Assembly (NCBI RefSeq): GCF_900114825.1
Contig: NZ_FOUI01000005.1
Span: forward strand, 117,224-181,223
Reading direction: 5' to 3'
Source of the DNA: Halopseudomonas yangmingensis
Lineage (GTDB): Bacteria > Pseudomonadota > Gammaproteobacteria > Pseudomonadales > Pseudomonadaceae
DNA length: 64,000 nt
Part shown: in pieces, positions 1 through 8,852 of the stretch
How positions within the stretch are numbered: the stretch's first letter is position 1
Layout: every line of letters begins with the position of its first letter
The notes under the pieces: model-generated
Database searches by the model: none
Told to the model about the DNA's origin: nothing
What the model saw: only the letters and a program-made list of their open reading frames with translations
Position numbers and translations under genes: made by a program

Positions 1-1
1 G

Positions 2-1615
2 CTGGATACACCACTGCAACCCACACAATACCGGCACCTGCACACCGTGCACCGCTCGGCCCGCTCACTGCTGGGCCTGCTCAACGACATTCTGGATACC
101 GCCAAGCTGGAGCGCGGTGCCCTGGAGCTGGAGCAGCAACTGTTAGATCTGCACGGCCTGTGCACTGAACTGCTGGAGATCCTGCGGCTGCAGGCCGAGA
201 ACAAGGGGTTGCGTATCCACCTTGACTACCAGGCGGCGGAACAGGGGCTGCTCGGCGATCCGCTGCGCCTGCGACAGATTCTGACCAACCTGCTGGGTAA
301 TGCGGTGAAGTTCACCGAGCAGGGTGAGGTGCGCCTGCGGGTCAGCGAGGCCGACGGGCAGTTGCGCTTCGATGTCGAGGATACCGGTATCGGCATTCCC
401 GCCGAACGCCTGGAGCGCATCTTTGAGCCCTTTGCCCAGGCCGATGCCTCGATGAGCCGGCGCTTTGGCGGCACCGGGCTGGGTACCACCATTGCCCGCC
501 AGCTCAGTGAACTGATGGGCGGCAGCCTGAAAGTGCGCAGCCAGCCAGGGGTTGGCAGTTGCTTCAGTCTGTGTCTGCCGCAGACCACCCAGGCCTGGCA
601 GGCGCCACTGGGCAGCGCCACCAGCCTCAGCCTTCCCAGCCTGCGGGTGCTGTGTGCCGACGATGTCGAGGAAAACCTCGAACTGCTGCAACTGACCCTG
701 CAGCGTGCCGGACATCAGGTCAGTCTGGCACGCAACGGTCAGCAGGCCTGCGCACTGTTTGCCCGCCAGCCCTTCGAGCTGGTGCTGATGGACGTGCAAA
801 TGCCGGATATGGACGGGCTCGACGCCACCCGGGAAATTCGCCGGATCGAAGCCGCGCAGGGGCGCAGCCGCACGCCGGTGATTGCCCTGACCGCCAGCGT
901 GCTTGACCACGACCGCCAGGCCGCACGCGACGCCGGTATGGACAGCTTCGCCAGCAAGCCGCTGGACTGGCCGCAGCTGCAGGAAGAAATCGGTCGATTA
1001 CTGGGTGTCAGCCAGACCACCCTCGTCAGCCCTGCGCGTGGGATCGACAGCGACTCCACTGCAGTCATCGACTGGGCGGCCGGCGAGCGCCGTTGGGGCG
1101 ACCGTCAGCGGCTGTTGGCCGCCTTGCAGGGTTTTGTCCGACAAGCGCAACAACAATTGACGGCATACCTCAGTCAGCCGCCGCAGAACCAGCCCGACAA
1201 CCTTGCCGCCCTGCTGCACCGCCTGCGCGGCAGCGCGCTGAATCTGGATGTGCCACGCCTGATCCGTTGCCTGACCAAGCTGGAACAGCAACTGCAGGTG
1301 GCCCCCGATATGCCGGTGTCACTGCAGCCGCTACAGGCCGCCCTGGAGGAACTGCAACAGCAGTTGCCGGCCGACCTGCAGGATTCCCGGCCCACCGCCA
1401 GTGCCGCCACTCCGGCACACTGGCAGCAACTGCAACAGGCGCTGCAGCGCGGCGAGCTGGATCAGGCTTTGCAAGCGCAGCTATTGGCAACACTTGAAGC
1501 ACCACAGCGCCAGCAACTGGCCAGCGCACTGGATGACTTCGATTTCGAGCGGGCACTGGCCCTGATCAATGACTGGCGCAAAACCAGCGGAGAGACCCCC
1601 GATGCAGCACGCTGA
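2..1615 (+). CDS. Hybrid sensor histidine kinase, C-terminal part (HATPase-REC-HPt)
   Basis: The reading frame is open to the left edge, so this is the 3' part of a larger gene (537 residues visible). It begins in the second helix of a HisKA dimerisation domain; the phospho-accepting histidine lies outside. The ATPase domain shows an N box (LTNLLGNAVKF, about residue 95), a DTGIGIP G1 box, an F box (FEPFAQAD) and a GGTGLGTT G2 box. A receiver domain follows (LCADD, phospho-accepting Asp about residue 264 in LMDVQM, SKPL lysine), then an HPt domain with His about residue 406 in HRLRGSA. Such a protein runs a His-Asp-His phosphorelay at the membrane or in the cytosol; the input domain is not visible. 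Its end overlaps the start of the HD-GYP regulator gene by 14 bases, which suggests that regulator is its partner. Confidence 0.9.
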   Translation: MDTPLQPTQYRHLHTVHRSARSLLGLLNDILDTAKLERGALELEQQLLDLHGLCTELLEILRLQAENKGLRIHLDYQAAEQGLLGDPLRLRQILTNLLGNAVKFTEQGEVRLRVSEADGQLRFDVEDTGIGIPAERLERIFEPFAQADASMSRRFGGTGLGTTIARQLSELMGGSLKVRSQPGVGSCFSLCLPQTTQAWQAPLGSATSLSLPSLRVLCADDVEENLELLQLTLQRAGHQVSLARNGQQACALFARQPFELVLMDVQMPDMDGLDATREIRRIEAAQGRSRTPVIALTASVLDHDRQAARDAGMDSFASKPLDWPQLQEEIGRLLGVSQTTLVSPARGIDSDSTAVIDWAAGERRWGDRQRLLAALQGFVRQAQQQLTAYLSQPPQNQPDNLAALLHRLRGSALNLDVPRLIRCLTKLEQQLQVAPDMPVSLQPLQAALEELQQQLPADLQDSRPTASAATPAHWQQLQQALQRGELDQALQAQLLATLEAPQRQQLASALDDFDFERALALINDWRKTSGETPDAAR

Positions 1616-2630
1616 TAGCCGACCGACCCTGTTGCTGGTCGATGATGAGCCGACCAACCTGCACGTGCTGCGGCAGATACTGCAGGAGGACTACCGCCTG
1701 CTGTTCGCCCGTGACGGCCAGCGTGCCCTGCAGCTGGCCAGCGAGGAGCAGCCGCAACTGATCCTGCTGGATGTGATGATGCCCGGCCTGACCGGACTGC
1801 AGGTTTGCCAGCAGCTCAAGCAGAATCCGCAGACCCGCCCGATTCCGGTGATCTTCGTCAGCGCACTGGGCGATGTCGAGGATGAGAGCCGTGGTTTCGA
1901 GGCCGGTTGTGTCGACTACATCAGCAAGCCGGTCAGCCCGACGATAGTGCGTGCGCGGGTGCGTACCCACCTGTCACTGGTACATGTCGAAGAGCTGCGC
2001 GAGACCCGCCTGCAGATTGTCCAGCGTCTGGGTCTGGCCGCCGAGTACAAGGACAACGAAACCGGTCTACATGTGATCCGCATGAGCCATTACTCACGGA
2101 TTCTGGCGCTGGCTGCCGGGCTGTCCGACGCCGCCGCCGAGGAACTGCTGAACGCCGCGCCCATGCATGACATTGGCAAGATCGGCATTCCCGATGCGGT
2201 ACTGCGCAAGCCCGGTAAACTCGACGAGGCGGAGTGGGCAGTGATGAGCCAGCATGCGGAAATCGGGGCGCGGATCATCGGCGAACACCCCAGCGGACTG
2301 CTGCGAATGGCTCGCAGTATCGCCCTCTGTCACCACGAGAAATGGGATGGCAGCGGCTACCCGCACGGCCTGTCAGGTGAGGACATTCCCCTTGAGGCAC
2401 GGATTGTGGCCATTGCCGACGTCTTCGACGCGCTGACCAGCGAACGTCCGTATAAGGCCGCCTGGTCGGTGGACGACGCCATCGCGCTGATTCAGCGTGA
2501 GGCCGGCAAACACTTTGATCCGGCGCTGGTCGCGCTGTTTCTTTCCGAGTTGCCGGCGATTCTCGAGATCAAGGCACGTTGGGCCGAGGAAACGGCCGTA
2601 CAAACAACGGGCGGTCAGATTGCAGAGTAG
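1602..2630 (+). CDS. Two-component response regulator with HD-GYP domain (c-di-GMP phosphodiesterase, RpfG type)
   Basis: The 342-residue protein has a receiver domain at about 9-125 (acidic pair D14/D15, phosphorylated D57 in LLDVMMPG, SKPV lysine) and an HD-GYP domain from about residue 150 to 320. The HD motif (MHDIGKIGIPD), the GYP motif (HHEKWDGSGYPHGL) and the downstream DVFDALTS segment are intact, so it should hydrolyse c-di-GMP. ATG 1602 is chosen over the in-frame ATG 1569 because a GGAGA ribosome site precedes it at good spacing and the receiver fold starts directly afterwards. It overlaps the hybrid kinase gene, so the two are probably translated together and form one pathway. Confidence 0.93.
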   Translation: MQHADSRPTLLLVDDEPTNLHVLRQILQEDYRLLFARDGQRALQLASEEQPQLILLDVMMPGLTGLQVCQQLKQNPQTRPIPVIFVSALGDVEDESRGFEAGCVDYISKPVSPTIVRARVRTHLSLVHVEELRETRLQIVQRLGLAAEYKDNETGLHVIRMSHYSRILALAAGLSDAAAEELLNAAPMHDIGKIGIPDAVLRKPGKLDEAEWAVMSQHAEIGARIIGEHPSGLLRMARSIALCHHEKWDGSGYPHGLSGEDIPLEARIVAIADVFDALTSERPYKAAWSVDDAIALIQREAGKHFDPALVALFLSELPAILEIKARWAEETAVQTTGGQIAE

Positions 2631-2755
2631 TCTTGTCATTGAACTCAAACCCCAAAAGCAAACAGTTTCCGGACATGTCCGCAGATCAGCCAGTGCTTGC
2701 CCACCCCGGTCCTTCACCGGAAAATACCCGATGCCAACCACCCCAGAGAACTGTC

Positions 2756-3280
2756 ATGCTCAAGCTGCTGCCACTACTGATGCTGTCGAGTACCCTGGCA
2801 TTGGCCGAGCCCCGCACCCTCGACTGGCTGGATCTGCTGCCCGATGACGATCTGCAGGCGCTGCTCGATATGCCTGAGATCGAGCATGACTGGGCCGAGG
2901 AAGCCCCCGGTACTTTCGAGCAGAGCCTGCGCCAGAGCGACGCCAACCTGCCAGCGGTGATGTACTCGACCCGGGTGATTGCCGAACTGGATGGCCAGCA
3001 GGTACGTATTGCCGGCTTTCCGGTACCCTTGCAACAGGATGGCAATGGCCGTTACACCAGTTTCTTTCTGGTGCCCTACGCCGGCGCCTGCATCCATGTA
3101 CCGCCACCACCGCCGAACCAGATTGTACTGGTCGATTATCCACAGGGTCTGGCAATCGACAGTCTTTACGATGCCTTCTGGGTCAGTGGCCAGTTGCACA
3201 CCGAGCAAAGCAGCAACGAGCTGGCGGATGCCAGCTATCGTCTGACAGCACAGCGGGTATGGCTCTACGACGGGGACTGA
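2756..3280 (+). CDS. DUF3299 family secreted protein
   Basis: This 174-residue protein starts with a clear signal peptide (hydrophobic stretch LLPLLMLSSTLALA, likely cleaved before EPRTLDW). The later part has the DUF3299 hallmark: a VPYAGACIHVPPPPPNQ segment after an AGFPVPL strand. Function of the family is unknown; Gammaproteobacterial members are often next to transport or outer-envelope genes. The in-frame upstream start at 2579 would put about 59 residues before the signal peptide and overlaps the HD-GYP gene, so ATG 2756 is preferred. The gene lies about 125 bases after the HD-GYP gene and is probably a separate unit. Confidence 0.8.
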   Translation: MLKLLPLLMLSSTLALAEPRTLDWLDLLPDDDLQALLDMPEIEHDWAEEAPGTFEQSLRQSDANLPAVMYSTRVIAELDGQQVRIAGFPVPLQQDGNGRYTSFFLVPYAGACIHVPPPPPNQIVLVDYPQGLAIDSLYDAFWVSGQLHTEQSSNELADASYRLTAQRVWLYDGD

Positions 3281-3367
3281 CCTGCAGGCTCTCCCCCGCT
3301 TGGGTGCTGGCATGACGGCAAGGCTGCAGTATGCTGGCCACTGGATATGATTTTTCAAGGAGTCGTA

Positions 3368-4297
3368 ATGGATATTGTTCTGGGTATGGCCGGATTGTTG
3401 GTCGTAGTACTGTTTTCCCTGCGCCGCTGGCTGTTGCGGCGTGAAATTCCCCAGCAGCAGGCCATGGACTTCAACGGCGAGTTGTACCGGGTAGGCAATG
3501 CGGCGATTGCCAGACGTCACTGTACGCAGGCACACACCAGCGTGATCGTGATGCCCGGCTTTATGGAAAACTTTCTGTATTTCACCGAGTTCTATTCTGA
3601 CCCGGATATCGAACTGATACTGCTGACCAGCAGCGACTATCATCTGCCAGTCAACCACCCACGCTTCAGCAAGGCCGACTGGGCAAAACCGGCTGACTAC
3701 CCTGCAGGCACCATCGCCAGCGATGCACATATGCTCAATCTGGCCCTTCAACACCTGTGCAGTTGCGAGCATATACGGGTGCACGGCCACTCCCGTGGCG
3801 GGGCCGTCGTGCTTGAGGCCGCGCGTCAGCGGCCTGACCTGTTCGAGTCCGTCGAAGTGTTACTGGAGGCTCCGGTACTGCCCCAGGCCAAGCCGCGCAT
3901 GCAGCTTTCAGCTCTGCTGCTGTGGGCTTTGCCGCTCCTGCTGCCACTATGGCAACAGCAACCGATCAACGCGCGTAACCGTCCCCTGTGGGGGTCGCTG
4001 GATAACCCGCGAAAGCGTGAACTGATCATGGGCACCCCTTTCAACCCGCGTAATGCAGCGATCATGCTGACCAACCTGCGTGATATGCATAACTGGACAC
4101 ACAATACCGGCACAGATGTTTTCCAGCATGTACGGCGCGGTGCGATTCTGGTGCCGGATGCCGACATGATTCTGGATACGCACAGCATGCGCAGCAGTGC
4201 CCAGCAGGCCGAAAATCTGCAACTGATCGACGTTCCCGGTGGTAGCCATTTCGTCATTCCCGATTACCCGGACAGCATTCCACCGGTAAGCCAATGA
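3368..4297 (+). CDS. Alpha/beta-fold hydrolase
   Basis: A 309-residue protein with an N-terminal hydrophobic anchor (about residues 4-18) followed by an alpha/beta-hydrolase domain. The nucleophile elbow is GHSRGG with Ser about 142; an Asp in VPDADMIL and a His in GGSHFVIP near the C terminus complete a plausible triad. The substrate cannot be read from the sequence. ATG 3368 is chosen because CAAGGAG ends five bases before it; the upstream ATG 3347 has no such site. The stop codon overlaps the ATG of trmO (ATGA), so both are co-translated, but no functional link to tRNA modification is evident. Confidence 0.78.
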   Translation: MDIVLGMAGLLVVVLFSLRRWLLRREIPQQQAMDFNGELYRVGNAAIARRHCTQAHTSVIVMPGFMENFLYFTEFYSDPDIELILLTSSDYHLPVNHPRFSKADWAKPADYPAGTIASDAHMLNLALQHLCSCEHIRVHGHSRGGAVVLEAARQRPDLFESVEVLLEAPVLPQAKPRMQLSALLLWALPLLLPLWQQQPINARNRPLWGSLDNPRKRELIMGTPFNPRNAAIMLTNLRDMHNWTHNTGTDVFQHVRRGAILVPDADMILDTHSMRSSAQQAENLQLIDVPGGSHFVIPDYPDSIPPVSQ

Positions 4298-4989
4298 ACT
4301 TCCAGTTTGCTGCCATAGGCACAGTGCATTCGTGCTTCCACGAGAAATTTGCCATCCCCCGGCAACCGCAACTGGCACCGGCGGCACGTGGCCATATCGA
4401 ACTGTATCCCCCCTACAACCAGCCACTGGCGTTGCAGGGCCTGGAACAAAGCAGTCATGTCTGGGTACTCTTTGTCTTCCACCGCGCCGGCAGCGGCCCT
4501 GAGCACCTGCGGGTGCGGCCGCCACGCCTGGGTGGCAACCAGCGTATCGGCGTCTTTGCCAGCCGCTCGACTCACCGCCCCAATCCGATTGGCCAATCGG
4601 TAGTGCAGCTGGACGGTATCAGCCCCGAGGGTCATCTGCTGATTTCCGGGCTGGACCTGCTCGACGGCACCCCGGTGTTGGATATCAAACCCTATATCCC
4701 CTATGCCGACAGCCTGCCACACGCCCATAACGCATTGGCCGAGGCGGCTCCCACGCCAGTACCGGTGGACTGGACAGCCTCTGCCTTGCAACAAGCCAAA
4801 GCCGAAGCCCGGCGCCTGCAACAACCGCTGGTGGAACTGATCGAACAGTGTCTGGCGCAGGATCCAAAGCCGGCCTACCAGCAACCTGAGCCCGAACGTG
4901 AATACGGCGTGCGCTTCTGGGACATCAATGTGCGCTGGCACTACCCCGATCCCGAACGGATTTGCGTGCTGTCTGTGTTGCCGAACTGA
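4294..4989 (+). CDS. trmO: tRNA (t6A37) N6-methyltransferase TrmO
   Basis: The 231-residue protein matches the TrmO (YaeB/TsaA) family along its length: a start with AIGTVHSCFHEKF, the RPPRLGG segment and the conserved FASRSTHRPNPIGQS motif that builds the S-adenosylmethionine site. The enzyme methylates N6-threonylcarbamoyladenosine at position 37 of ACY-reading tRNAs. It overlaps the alpha/beta-hydrolase stop codon by four bases (ATGA). TsaC, an enzyme that makes the t6A substrate, is encoded in the same window (50195-50752). Confidence 0.9.
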   Translation: MNFQFAAIGTVHSCFHEKFAIPRQPQLAPAARGHIELYPPYNQPLALQGLEQSSHVWVLFVFHRAGSGPEHLRVRPPRLGGNQRIGVFASRSTHRPNPIGQSVVQLDGISPEGHLLISGLDLLDGTPVLDIKPYIPYADSLPHAHNALAEAAPTPVPVDWTASALQQAKAEARRLQQPLVELIEQCLAQDPKPAYQQPEPEREYGVRFWDINVRWHYPDPERICVLSVLPN

Positions 4990-5092
4990 TCGCCATCCCA
5001 GCCCGTTTGCCAGCGAGCGCATAGCTACCATCGACAAAGCCACGACCGCTATACTCGAGCGACGTCCAAACAGGCCACTCTTGCCATGCTAG

Positions 5093-5254
5093 AGCCTCAG
5101 CATCACCGTCAGTACCGGGATTGCCAGCTGGCAGCCCAATGACAGCCTGGAATCGCTGTTCCGCCGTGCGGATCAGGCCCTGTACCAGGCCAAATCGGCA
5201 GGCCGCAACCGGCTGGAGTTGTGGAGTGTCCAGATGGAGAACGACAACGCATGA
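5093..5254 (+). pseudogene. Remnant of a GGDEF-domain diguanylate cyclase (C-terminal end only)
   Basis: Read in the frame starting at 5093, the DNA encodes a typical last part of a GGDEF domain: SITVSTGIASW, then LFRRADQALYQAKSAGRNR, ending at TGA 5252-5254. The frame is closed by a TAG directly upstream (5090-5092), and the GGDEF active loop and everything before are absent. An ATG at 5086 opens a different frame that stops after 18 codons. The remnant's stop overlaps the ATG of the DUF3301 gene (ATGA), an arrangement expected of an intact operon, so this is most likely the end of a gene that lost its main part by internal deletion. Confidence 0.72.
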
Positions 5255-5616
5255 ATTTTTCCCTGGGCCATGTAGTGCTGTTGATGCTCGCCGCCCTGCT
5301 GCTGTACTGGATCTGGCGCGGACTTGGGCTGCGTGACCGTGCTCTGGCGCAGGTCCGCCAGCACTGCAACAAGGCTGACGTGCAGCTGCTGGATGAGAGC
5401 ATTGCCTTGAGTCGCTTGCGTATTGCCCGTGATGGCGCGGGACGTATCAACCTGGTGCGGCGCTATATTTTCGAATTTACCGTTACCGGCGAGCGCCGTT
5501 ACACCGGCTTTATCGAACTGCATGGCAATCGTCTGCTGCGCATCGAGCTGGCACCCCACCCGTTTCCCGGTGGCCCGCCCGAGGATGACAGCCACAAGGT
5601 GGTGCGCCTGCATTGA
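5251..5616 (+). CDS. DUF3301 family membrane-anchored protein
   Basis: A 121-residue protein with one N-terminal transmembrane segment (about 5-22) and a soluble domain in which LRDRAL, HCNKADVQLLDESIALSRL and RRYIFEFTVTGERRYTG fit the DUF3301 family. Function is unknown. ATG 5251 overlaps the stop of the GGDEF remnant; the upstream in-frame ATG 5236 would add only residues copied from the remnant. In Pseudomonas relatives, DUF3301 and a CobW GTPase commonly sit together (recalled, not checked), as here with the GTPase starting 39 bases downstream. Confidence 0.8.
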   Translation: MNFSLGHVVLLMLAALLLYWIWRGLGLRDRALAQVRQHCNKADVQLLDESIALSRLRIARDGAGRINLVRRYIFEFTVTGERRYTGFIELHGNRLLRIELAPHPFPGGPPEDDSHKVVRLH

Positions 5617-5635
5617 TCAGACTGCCGACCCATTC

Positions 5636-5649
5636 GTTCCACGTGGAAC
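5636..5649. promoter_or_regulatory. parS-like palindrome before the CobW gene
   Basis: GTTCCACGTGGAAC is a perfect 14-bp palindrome and differs from the two full parS sites in recF only at the outermost base on each side. ParB encoded in this window should recognise it. It ends six bases before the ATG at 5656 and contains the likely GGAA ribosome-binding site of that gene. Confidence 0.75.
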
Positions 5650-5655
5650 CCGACG

Positions 5656-6621
5656 ATGCCTCCCGCTGAGCCTCTGCATGATATTCCTGCCTGGCTGATC
5701 GCAGGCCCCCTCGGCGCTGGCAAAACCAGCCTGCTGCGAGCCCTGCTGGCCCAGCGACCGGCCGGTGAACAATGGGCCATCCTGATCAACGAGTTTGGTC
5801 AGCTGGGCGTGGATGCCGCCCTGCTTGGGCCGCAGGCCGAAGGCGTGCAGCTTGCCGAGATTCCCGGCGGCTGCATCTGCTGTGTTAATGGCCTGCCACT
5901 GCAGGTGGGACTGACACGGCTGCTGCGCCGCGCACGTCCGCAGCGGCTGTTTATCGAGCTGTCCGGCCTCGGCCATCCGCAACCACTGCTGAAACAACTG
6001 ACGCAGCCGCCGTGGGACAAGGTACTCAGGCTGCAGCCACTGCTGATGGTGGTTGATGGGCCGGCTCTGCTGTCCGGCCAACCACTGCCGGAGTCCCAGC
6101 AGGATGTACTGCCACAGGCCGGGCTGCTGCTGATCAACAAGGCAGAAACACTCGATCCAGCGCAGCGCCGGCAGCTGCAACAGCGCTTGCCTGCACTGCC
6201 AGCGCTGTTCTGCAGCCATTCACAGATAGCCCTGGGGCAACTGCCTGACAGCCCTGCGCAAACCACCTCGCGCAGCCCGACAGCCCTGCCGCTGATACTT
6301 CCGGCTGTGCAGACGCAACCAGCAAGCGACTGGCAACAGCTGTCATCTGCCGAGAGTCTGGCCTGGCGCATCGCCGCCGGGCATTGCTTTAGCCAGGCAC
6401 GCCTGAACGACTGGCTGGGCAGCAGTGGCTGGTTGCGCGCCAAGGCGGTGGTGCATACCGATCAGGGTTGGCAGAGCCTGAATGCATTACCGGGCAGCGG
6501 CCTGCCCTGGCAACCGCTGGCAGCACGTGAAGACAGCCGTATTGAGCTGCTCGGGGGTGACCTGCGCGAGCATGCCGAGCAGCTCGATGCCGGCTTGCGG
6601 AAGGCCCTGATCAGCCAGTAA
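5656..6621 (+). CDS. CobW/G3E-family GTPase (COG0523)
   Basis: The 321-residue protein has a Walker A motif at about 17-25 (GPLGAGKTS), the family's metal-binding CXCC motif (GGCICC, Cys74/76/77) and a Walker B/ELSGLGHP region. The guanine motif reads NKAE rather than NKxD. A CobW C-terminal domain follows. Family members act as metal chaperones, mostly for zinc or cobalt; substrate here is unknown. No Zur-type operator is recognised upstream, where instead a parS-like palindrome covers the ribosome-binding region. The small secreted protein gene follows after 25 bases. Confidence 0.85.
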   Translation: MPPAEPLHDIPAWLIAGPLGAGKTSLLRALLAQRPAGEQWAILINEFGQLGVDAALLGPQAEGVQLAEIPGGCICCVNGLPLQVGLTRLLRRARPQRLFIELSGLGHPQPLLKQLTQPPWDKVLRLQPLLMVVDGPALLSGQPLPESQQDVLPQAGLLLINKAETLDPAQRRQLQQRLPALPALFCSHSQIALGQLPDSPAQTTSRSPTALPLILPAVQTQPASDWQQLSSAESLAWRIAAGHCFSQARLNDWLGSSGWLRAKAVVHTDQGWQSLNALPGSGLPWQPLAAREDSRIELLGGDLREHAEQLDAGLRKALISQ

Positions 6622-6646
6622 GGTAGGCTCTTTTTCGGAGCCTGCC
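6622..6646 (+). promoter_or_regulatory. Hairpin covering the ribosome-binding site of the 6647 gene
   Basis: Bases 6622-6630 (GGTAGGCTC) pair with 6638-6646 (GAGCCTGCC), eight Watson-Crick pairs and one G-U, around a seven-base loop TTTTTCG. The stem ends exactly at the ATG 6647 and contains the only good Shine-Dalgarno sequence (GGAG). There is no T run after it, so it looks like translational control rather than a terminator. Confidence 0.5.
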
Positions 6647-7021
6647 ATGCGTCTGCCCCTCTGCATCCTGCTGCTGTGCCTGTTACCGCGCCTGTTGCTG
6701 GCCGAGGCCTGCCTGATCGAGTCGACAGATGACGGGGTAGCCATTCGCATGTGCCAGCAGAACCTGAGTATTCCGCCTCAGCTGTTCCGTGACAGCTTCT
6801 GCCAACCGCAGATTCACCAGCGTGAATTCAGGGTCGACATGCTAGAGAGTTGCCCTGACGGCGCCTATGGAATTTGTCAGCAGGCCAGCAGTGAAGGTGT
6901 TGCCTACCATCAGTCGATTCACTACTACAGTGATCCGGATGACGCACCCTACCTGAAAGTCTGGTGTGAACAGCACAGCCAGGGCAGCTGGCTGGAACCT
7001 GAAGCACAGCAGCCTCAATAG
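6647..7021 (+). CDS. Small secreted cysteine-containing protein of unknown function
   Basis: This 124-residue protein has a signal peptide (MRLPLCILLLCLLPRLLLA, cut before EACLIES) and six cysteines in the mature part, spaced so that periplasmic disulfides are likely (C in EACL, RMCQQ, SFCQP, ESCPDG, GICQQ, VWCEQ). I recall similar proteins in Pseudomonas genomes, some carrying an unsupported oxidoreductase name; no catalytic motif is visible. Its end overlaps the convergent DUF192 gene by seven bases. Confidence 0.65.
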   Translation: MRLPLCILLLCLLPRLLLAEACLIESTDDGVAIRMCQQNLSIPPQLFRDSFCQPQIHQREFRVDMLESCPDGAYGICQQASSEGVAYHQSIHYYSDPDDAPYLKVWCEQHSQGSWLEPEAQQPQ

Positions 7022-7491
7022 GCTGGCGGCGCCTGCTGCAGAAGTGGGTCCAGCGCCAGACGGTCGCCAACCCCGATACCCAACCGACTTATGCTGCCGG
7101 CCGGCAACTCCAGCACGAAGCGCAGCGGCTGCTGCGCCTGATAGACCGGACAAGGCATCTTCAGGCAAGGCGGAACCTCGATAAACAGCTGGCGCACCAC
7201 GCCCTCGGCATCCACATACAGCAGATCCAGACTGATCAGCATATTACGCATCCAGATCGCCGGCCGAGTGCCCTCGGGGAAGTCAAACAGCATGCCGCTA
7301 TCGGCTGCCAGTGTTTCGCGTCCCATCAAACCCTGGCGGCGACTGTCGGGGTCATTCACCAGTTCGAGATCAAACAGCTGACCGCCAAGCATCAGTTGCA
7401 TGCGCTCCGGCTGAGCTGCGTGAACACATGACACAAATGCCAGCGTGCACCACAGGGCAACCCCGCTGATCAACCCCCGCACAGATTTCAA
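7015..7491 (-). CDS. DUF192 family exported protein
   Basis: A 158-residue protein with an N-terminal signal peptide ([15 protein letters not shown]) and a DUF192 domain, recognised by [30 protein letters not shown] and ISLDLLYVD. The family has no agreed biochemical role. The start codon is TTG (7489-7491), overlapping the TGA of glmU as TTGA; the coupling makes this start convincing although TTG is rare. It lies downstream of glmU in one transcription unit. Confidence 0.8.
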   Translation of the reverse strand: MKSVRGLISGVALWCTLAFVSCVHAAQPERMQLMLGGQLFDLELVNDPDSRRQGLMGRETLAADSGMLFDFPEGTRPAIWMRNMLISLDLLYVDAEGVVRQLFIEVPPCLKMPCPVYQAQQPLRFVLELPAGSISRLGIGVGDRLALDPLLQQAPPAY

Positions 7492-8852
7492 GCCTGCTTT
7501 TCCGGCCGTTTCCAGCCGGCAATATTGCGCTGGCGGGCACGTCCGACAGCCAGTGCACCAGCCTCGACAGTCTGGGTAATGACCGAGCCGGCAGCGGTTG
7601 TCGCTCCCTCACCCACTATCACCGGGGCCACCAGCGCGGTGTTCGAACCGATAAAGGCACCGGCACCAATCTCGGTACGAAACTTGTTCACACCATCATA
7701 GTTGCAGGTGATGGTGCCGGCGCCAATATTGGCGCCGGCACCCACATCGGCGTCGCCCACATAGGACAGGTGATTGATCTTGGCTCCGGCACCCACATCG
7801 GCTTTCTTGGTTTCGACGAAATTGCCGATCCGGGCTTTCTCCTGCAACCGGGTTCCCGGCCGCAGACGGGCATAGGGGCCGACATCACACTCGGCGCCTA
7901 TCTGCGCCCCTTCGACATGACTGAACGCATGAATACGTGCGCCCGCACCAATGCTGCAGTTCTTCAACACACAGTTGGGGCCAATACTGGCCCCATCGGC
8001 AATGCTTACCTGACCTTCGATGACTACATTGACGTCAATCAGGATATCCCGGCCGACCGTCAGTTCTCCGCGCACATCAAAACGTGACGGATCCAGCAGC
8101 GTTACTCCTTGCAGCATGACAGCGTCGGCCATCCGCTGCTGATAGACCCGTTCCAGTACCGCCAACTGCTGGCGGTTGTTGGCACCCATTACCTCTTCCT
8201 CGTCACCGGGTTGGGCAACCACCACACTGGTCCCGGAGTTCACTGCCATTGCCACAACATCAGTGAGGTAATACTCACCCTGGGCATTGTCATTCGACAG
8301 TGCATTTAACCAATCGCCGGCATACCGGCCAGGAATCGCCATGATGCCGGTATTGCCCTCATGGATTCGTAACTGCTCTGGGGAGGCATCCTTTTGCTCA
8401 ACAATCGCCCGCACAGCCCCACCCGCATCACGCACAATCCGCCCATAACCAGTCGGATCCCGCATATCCACGGTCAACAGGCCCAGCTTGTCATTCCCTG
8501 CTTGTGCACTGAGCCGCTGCAGGGATTCAACACGCAGCAACGGCACATCACCGTAGAGCACCAGTAACTGGTCCGCTGCCTGGATATGCGGCAGCGCCTG
8601 GGCCACAGCATGTCCGGTACCAAGCTGTTCACTTTGCAGTACCCAGTTCACATCCGCGGCATCCAGTTGTTCGCGCACCTGCCCGGCACCATGCCCAATG
8701 ACCACATGTATCTTCTGCGGTGCCAAGGCCCGCGCCGCATCCATTACATGCCCAAGCATCGGCTTGCCAGCCACCGGATGCAGCACTTTGGGCAGCGCGG
8801 AACGCATGCGGGTACCTTGTCCGGCGGCAAGAATGACAACATGAAGATTCAT
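7488..8852 (-). CDS. glmU: Bifunctional UDP-N-acetylglucosamine pyrophosphorylase / glucosamine-1-phosphate acetyltransferase
   Basis: The 454-residue protein has the usual two-domain layout: an N-terminal uridyltransferase domain with LAAGQGTRM and [11 protein letters not shown], and a left-handed beta-helix acetyltransferase domain from about residue 230 with repeated hexapeptides and the [21 protein letters not shown] region. It makes UDP-GlcNAc for peptidoglycan and lipopolysaccharide in the cytoplasm. It lies directly downstream of the ATP synthase operon, the Pseudomonas arrangement, and is separated from atpC by a terminator. Confidence 0.97.
   Translation of the reverse strand: MNLHVVILAAGQGTRMRSALPKVLHPVAGKPMLGHVMDAARALAPQKIHVVIGHGAGQVREQLDAADVNWVLQSEQLGTGHAVAQALPHIQAADQLLVLYGDVPLLRVESLQRLSAQAGNDKLGLLTVDMRDPTGYGRIVRDAGGAVRAIVEQKDASPEQLRIHEGNTGIMAIPGRYAGDWLNALSNDNAQGEYYLTDVVAMAVNSGTSVVVAQPGDEEEVMGANNRQQLAVLERVYQQRMADAVMLQGVTLLDPSRFDVRGELTVGRDILIDVNVVIEGQVSIADGASIGPNCVLKNCSIGAGARIHAFSHVEGAQIGAECDVGPYARLRPGTRLQEKARIGNFVETKKADVGAGAKINHLSYVGDADVGAGANIGAGTITCNYDGVNKFRTEIGAGAFIGSNTALVAPVIVGEGATTAAGSVITQTVEAGALAVGRARQRNIAGWKRPEKQA

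Noticed and set aside
2774..3790. Minus-strand frame of 338 codons opposite the DUF3299 and hydrolase genes
   Set aside because: It spans two recognisable genes and a gap; no conserved motif.
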